From: Homalodisca vitripennis
Taxonomy: Eukaryota; Arthropoda; Insecta; Hemiptera; Cicadellidae
DNA length: 64,000 bases
Direction: 5' to 3'
Assembly: GCF_021130785.1 (NCBI RefSeq)
Contig: NW_025776240.1
Coordinates: forward strand, 1-64,000
The notes beneath the pieces are model-generated. The model saw nothing but the letters and a program-made list of their open reading frames with translations. It had not been told where the DNA came from and did not search any database. The translations under genes were made by a program, and so were the position numbers. Below, one piece after another: positions 61,707 to 64,000 of this stretch (the first letter of the stretch is position 1; each line of letters starts with the position of its first letter).

Positions 61707-62683
61707 ATGAATAATAAGCTCCCAATAAGAGAACGTGTTTTTATTGTTTAGCAGTGGTGGTTACATGATCATAATTACAATGACGTAGTAGAGTCATTTG
61801 TGAATCAATTCTCTAATAGTAGACCATTATCTCGACAAGCCATTCATAACCTAAATAAAAGTTTTCAAGTGACTGGGTCTGTAGCTGATCTTCCACGATA
61901 AGGTAGGTCTATATCAGTTACAACAGAAGAAAACGTCATGACTGTAGCGCAAAGTTTTGTCCAATCGCCCTAAAAATAAACCTGAAGAGTGTCCAGAGAG
62001 TTTGGTATATCTAGAACTAGCATTAGAAGAATGTTAAACACGGTAGGGCTGAAACCATATCGGCCTAATTTACTGCAAGGTTTGAATGAAGATGATTATG
62101 ACAGGCGAATGGAATTTTGTGAGTAGTACGTAATAAGACAAAAAGCTGACAATACATTTTATAAATCAATTTTGTAAAGCAATGACGCAACATGTAAACT
62201 TAACGGTCGAGTAAACAGACATAATAGCGGGTACTGGGATTCTGAAAACCCACATTTAGTCATGCAGACTGAATTAAATGCCCTGGTGTATGTGTGTGTA
62301 TGTGTTAGCTTATTTGACAATTATTGTTTGAACGAACGGTTAATGCTGTTAAATACCATGATATGTTACATGAGGTAACAATTGAATTGGAAAACAGCCC
62401 TGCATTCGAATAACTACAACCTATTCGTGAAACATTAATTTGGCAGCAAGATGGTGCACCTCCTCACTACGGGAACAATATGAGAGATTTCTTGAATGAG
62501 ACTTTTGCAGAATGGATAGGAAGACGAGGTACAACTGAATGGCCTGCGCGTTCACCCGATATCACCCCAATTGACTTTTCGATTTGGGGAATTGTAAAAG
62601 AAAAAGTTGTTTCAGAGAAAATAATGGAGGACACTTTGAACATTTACTTTAGGTATGTATTTGTTATGTGGTATGACAAATAA
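61707..62683 (+). pseudogene. Mariner/Tc1-class transposase, broken
   Basis: The ATG at 61707-61709 begins a decayed transposase with HTH-like blocks such as SRPLSRQAIHNLNKSFQVTG and GISRTSIRRMLNTVGLKPYR-type sequence. The catalytic Asp residues sit in SNDATCKLNG (about 62184), QQDGAPPHY (about 62450) and SPDITPIDFSIWG (about 62573). Forty residues lie between the second and third Asp, giving a DD40D-like spacing, close to DD41D mariners. Several stops and frame changes make it non-functional as printed. Its TIRs are at 57451 and 62775. Confidence 0.82.
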
Positions 62684-62775
62684 AATTATATACATTCATA
62701 TTCATATACTTTATGATAAATTCATACTTACTATCGCAATGCATTATTGTCAAATGACTTATGGCCCACCTTGTA

Positions 62776-64000
62776 TATTAAATATACATACATTCTTTTT
62801 TACTGGTTTCATTGAAAACAATTATATATTTTTACTGGATTTGAATTAAAAAAAAATTGATATGAGATCCATATTATCACTTTTAGTGATTATATTTTCA
62901 CTGAGGAATTACAATTTTCTCGTTATTTTTAGTGCTTGTTACTTTCAATGAAATAAGTGCAGTGACAGATTTCCCGGAATCGAATGTCAGTTACTTATTA
63001 TCCCTTATTAATCCCTTCATATTAAAACCTGATATTGTTACGTCAACAGAAATCTATCTTGCCTTAATTCCTCTGAGATTATATATTTACATGAGTTGTT
63101 GGGAAATATTTTAGAATTATTAACAATAAAAAAAACTTCAGATAGGAAGACTTTTACTTTCTCTGTTTTGATAGTCAAAATCTAAATACGAATCTAATAC
63201 GAGTAAAATGTATACCCACACAAAATATGTGACAAAAAGTCACTATGAGGGCCGTGCGATGTATAACCCACCATTGGTTTGACATATATAACTGAAAAGT
63301 AAATTACAATAGTAAAAAAGGACATAATTATTTACTTCTTGTTTAAAATACCTTGGATTAAATTTTTAAATATACGGGATTACAAACCTCTCTTGCTTAG
63401 GAAAGAACGATTTGCGAAAGTGCCATATTAATTTTAGCTAGCTATACTAGAAATATATCAAATTTTTCAAATCCAAATCCATTAAACTATTTAGTCTTAT
63501 AGAATTGGGAAAACATAAAAATTATAAGTACGCTAAACAACGTGACTCATAACAGGCTTCGCTAAAGTTGGATGAACAATTCAAAATACATAGCTCATTT
63601 CATTGGTTAGATGACTTGTTTGCGTTACACACATTCGGACAGAAAAGAAGAGTTCACAGCCCCATGGAAGACTGAAAAAGGTATATCAGTCTACTGAGTG
63701 ATAAACTTAAAAAATGCTCAGTAAAATCCTATATAGAGACATGCGACTAACTCTTGTCTACGCAGAAATTTCATATAAAATTCGAAGATAGAACGAAAGC
63801 TTTCAGTCTCTCGTGTGCTAGCATCGCTAAGGCAAGAAATATATTTTTAATGACGATTATAATTATGTGAATATAACTATGTGTCGGCAAAGTGGTCTTT
63901 TCCAAGATTTCTAAGTACAATGAATTGATTCACCATTTCTGAGTTGTCGAGTATTTTCATGATTGGAAATTTAGAAGAAATTATGATAATTCTCAACCTA
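62776..64000. repeat. AT-rich end of the window with dispersed-repeat copy
   Basis: At about 63545-63820 the sequence contains GGCTTCGCTAAAGTTGG, GACAGAAAAG, AATGCTCAGTAAAATCC and GAGACATGCG, resembling parts of the repeat at 52480-52690 in a different order or strongly diverged. No gene was recognised. Confidence 0.4.

Larger units (their letters stand above)
57451..62775 (+). mobile_element. Mariner/Tc1-class element interrupted by a LINE
   Basis: The sequence TACAGGGTGGCCCACAAGTC at 57451 is matched in inverted orientation at the other end (TACAAGGTGGGCCATAAGTC, reading down from 62775). By eye 24 of the first 28 positions agree. Both ends start with TA, the target dinucleotide of this superfamily. 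The transposase remnant lies at 61707-62683. A minus-strand LINE (about 57568-60725) sits near the left end. Without the LINE the element would still be about 2.2 kb, longer than usual for mariner, so 60726-61706 may contain more foreign sequence. Confidence 0.72.

Overview
The window reads as insect nuclear DNA (possibly hemipteran, which I cannot prove). It is AT-rich, mostly non-coding, and every protein-coding trace I recognise belongs to a mobile element. No intact host gene was recognised. The only region that might be something else is a GC-rich, apparently spliced block at 1-1240. It carries a degenerate RING-finger sequence and is followed by a promoter-like cluster of binding motifs (E2F-like, YY1-like, CACGTG, CCAAT) at 1264-1453.

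Layout: 1-1530 GC-rich spliced fragment plus promoter-like cluster; 3141-3208 perfect 68-bp palindrome; 3554-15920 complete 12.4-kb Gypsy-class LTR retrotransposon on the minus strand (LTRs, PBS, PPT, ATCT target duplication, gag, protease, RT, RNase H, integrase and a baculovirus-F-like env); 19306-20170 a 22-unit, 39-bp minisatellite; 21186-24880 a second LTR element with no pol; 29860-30860 inverted Penelope-like terminal sequences; 36283-37221 truncated mariner; 44436-47830 decayed R1-like LINE, followed at 48141 by a tRNA-derived SINE; 53070-53818 a Harbinger deletion derivative with near-perfect TIRs and TTA duplications; 54115-54183 a 31-bp hairpin; 57451-62775 a mariner/Tc1-class element that a Jockey/CR1-like LINE appears to have invaded. 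The remaining long stretches are AT-rich sequence in which I see no gene.

The two most noteworthy observations are both in the Gypsy element. First, between protease and reverse transcriptase its pol carries an SGNH/GDSL-hydrolase-like domain (about 11402-11898). It joins in frame, on both sides, to ordinary Gypsy pol sequence. Second, by eye its two LTRs differ by 17 single-base deletions and no substitutions. That pattern points to long-read assembly errors rather than age. The element is therefore probably a recent insertion, and many of the apparent frameshifts in this window may be artefacts.

The genes do not form one pathway; they are independent transposon gene sets. Within the Gypsy element the order gag - protease - SGNH-like - RT - RNase H - integrase - env is that of an env-bearing (errantivirus-like) retroelement with one additional enzyme-like module.
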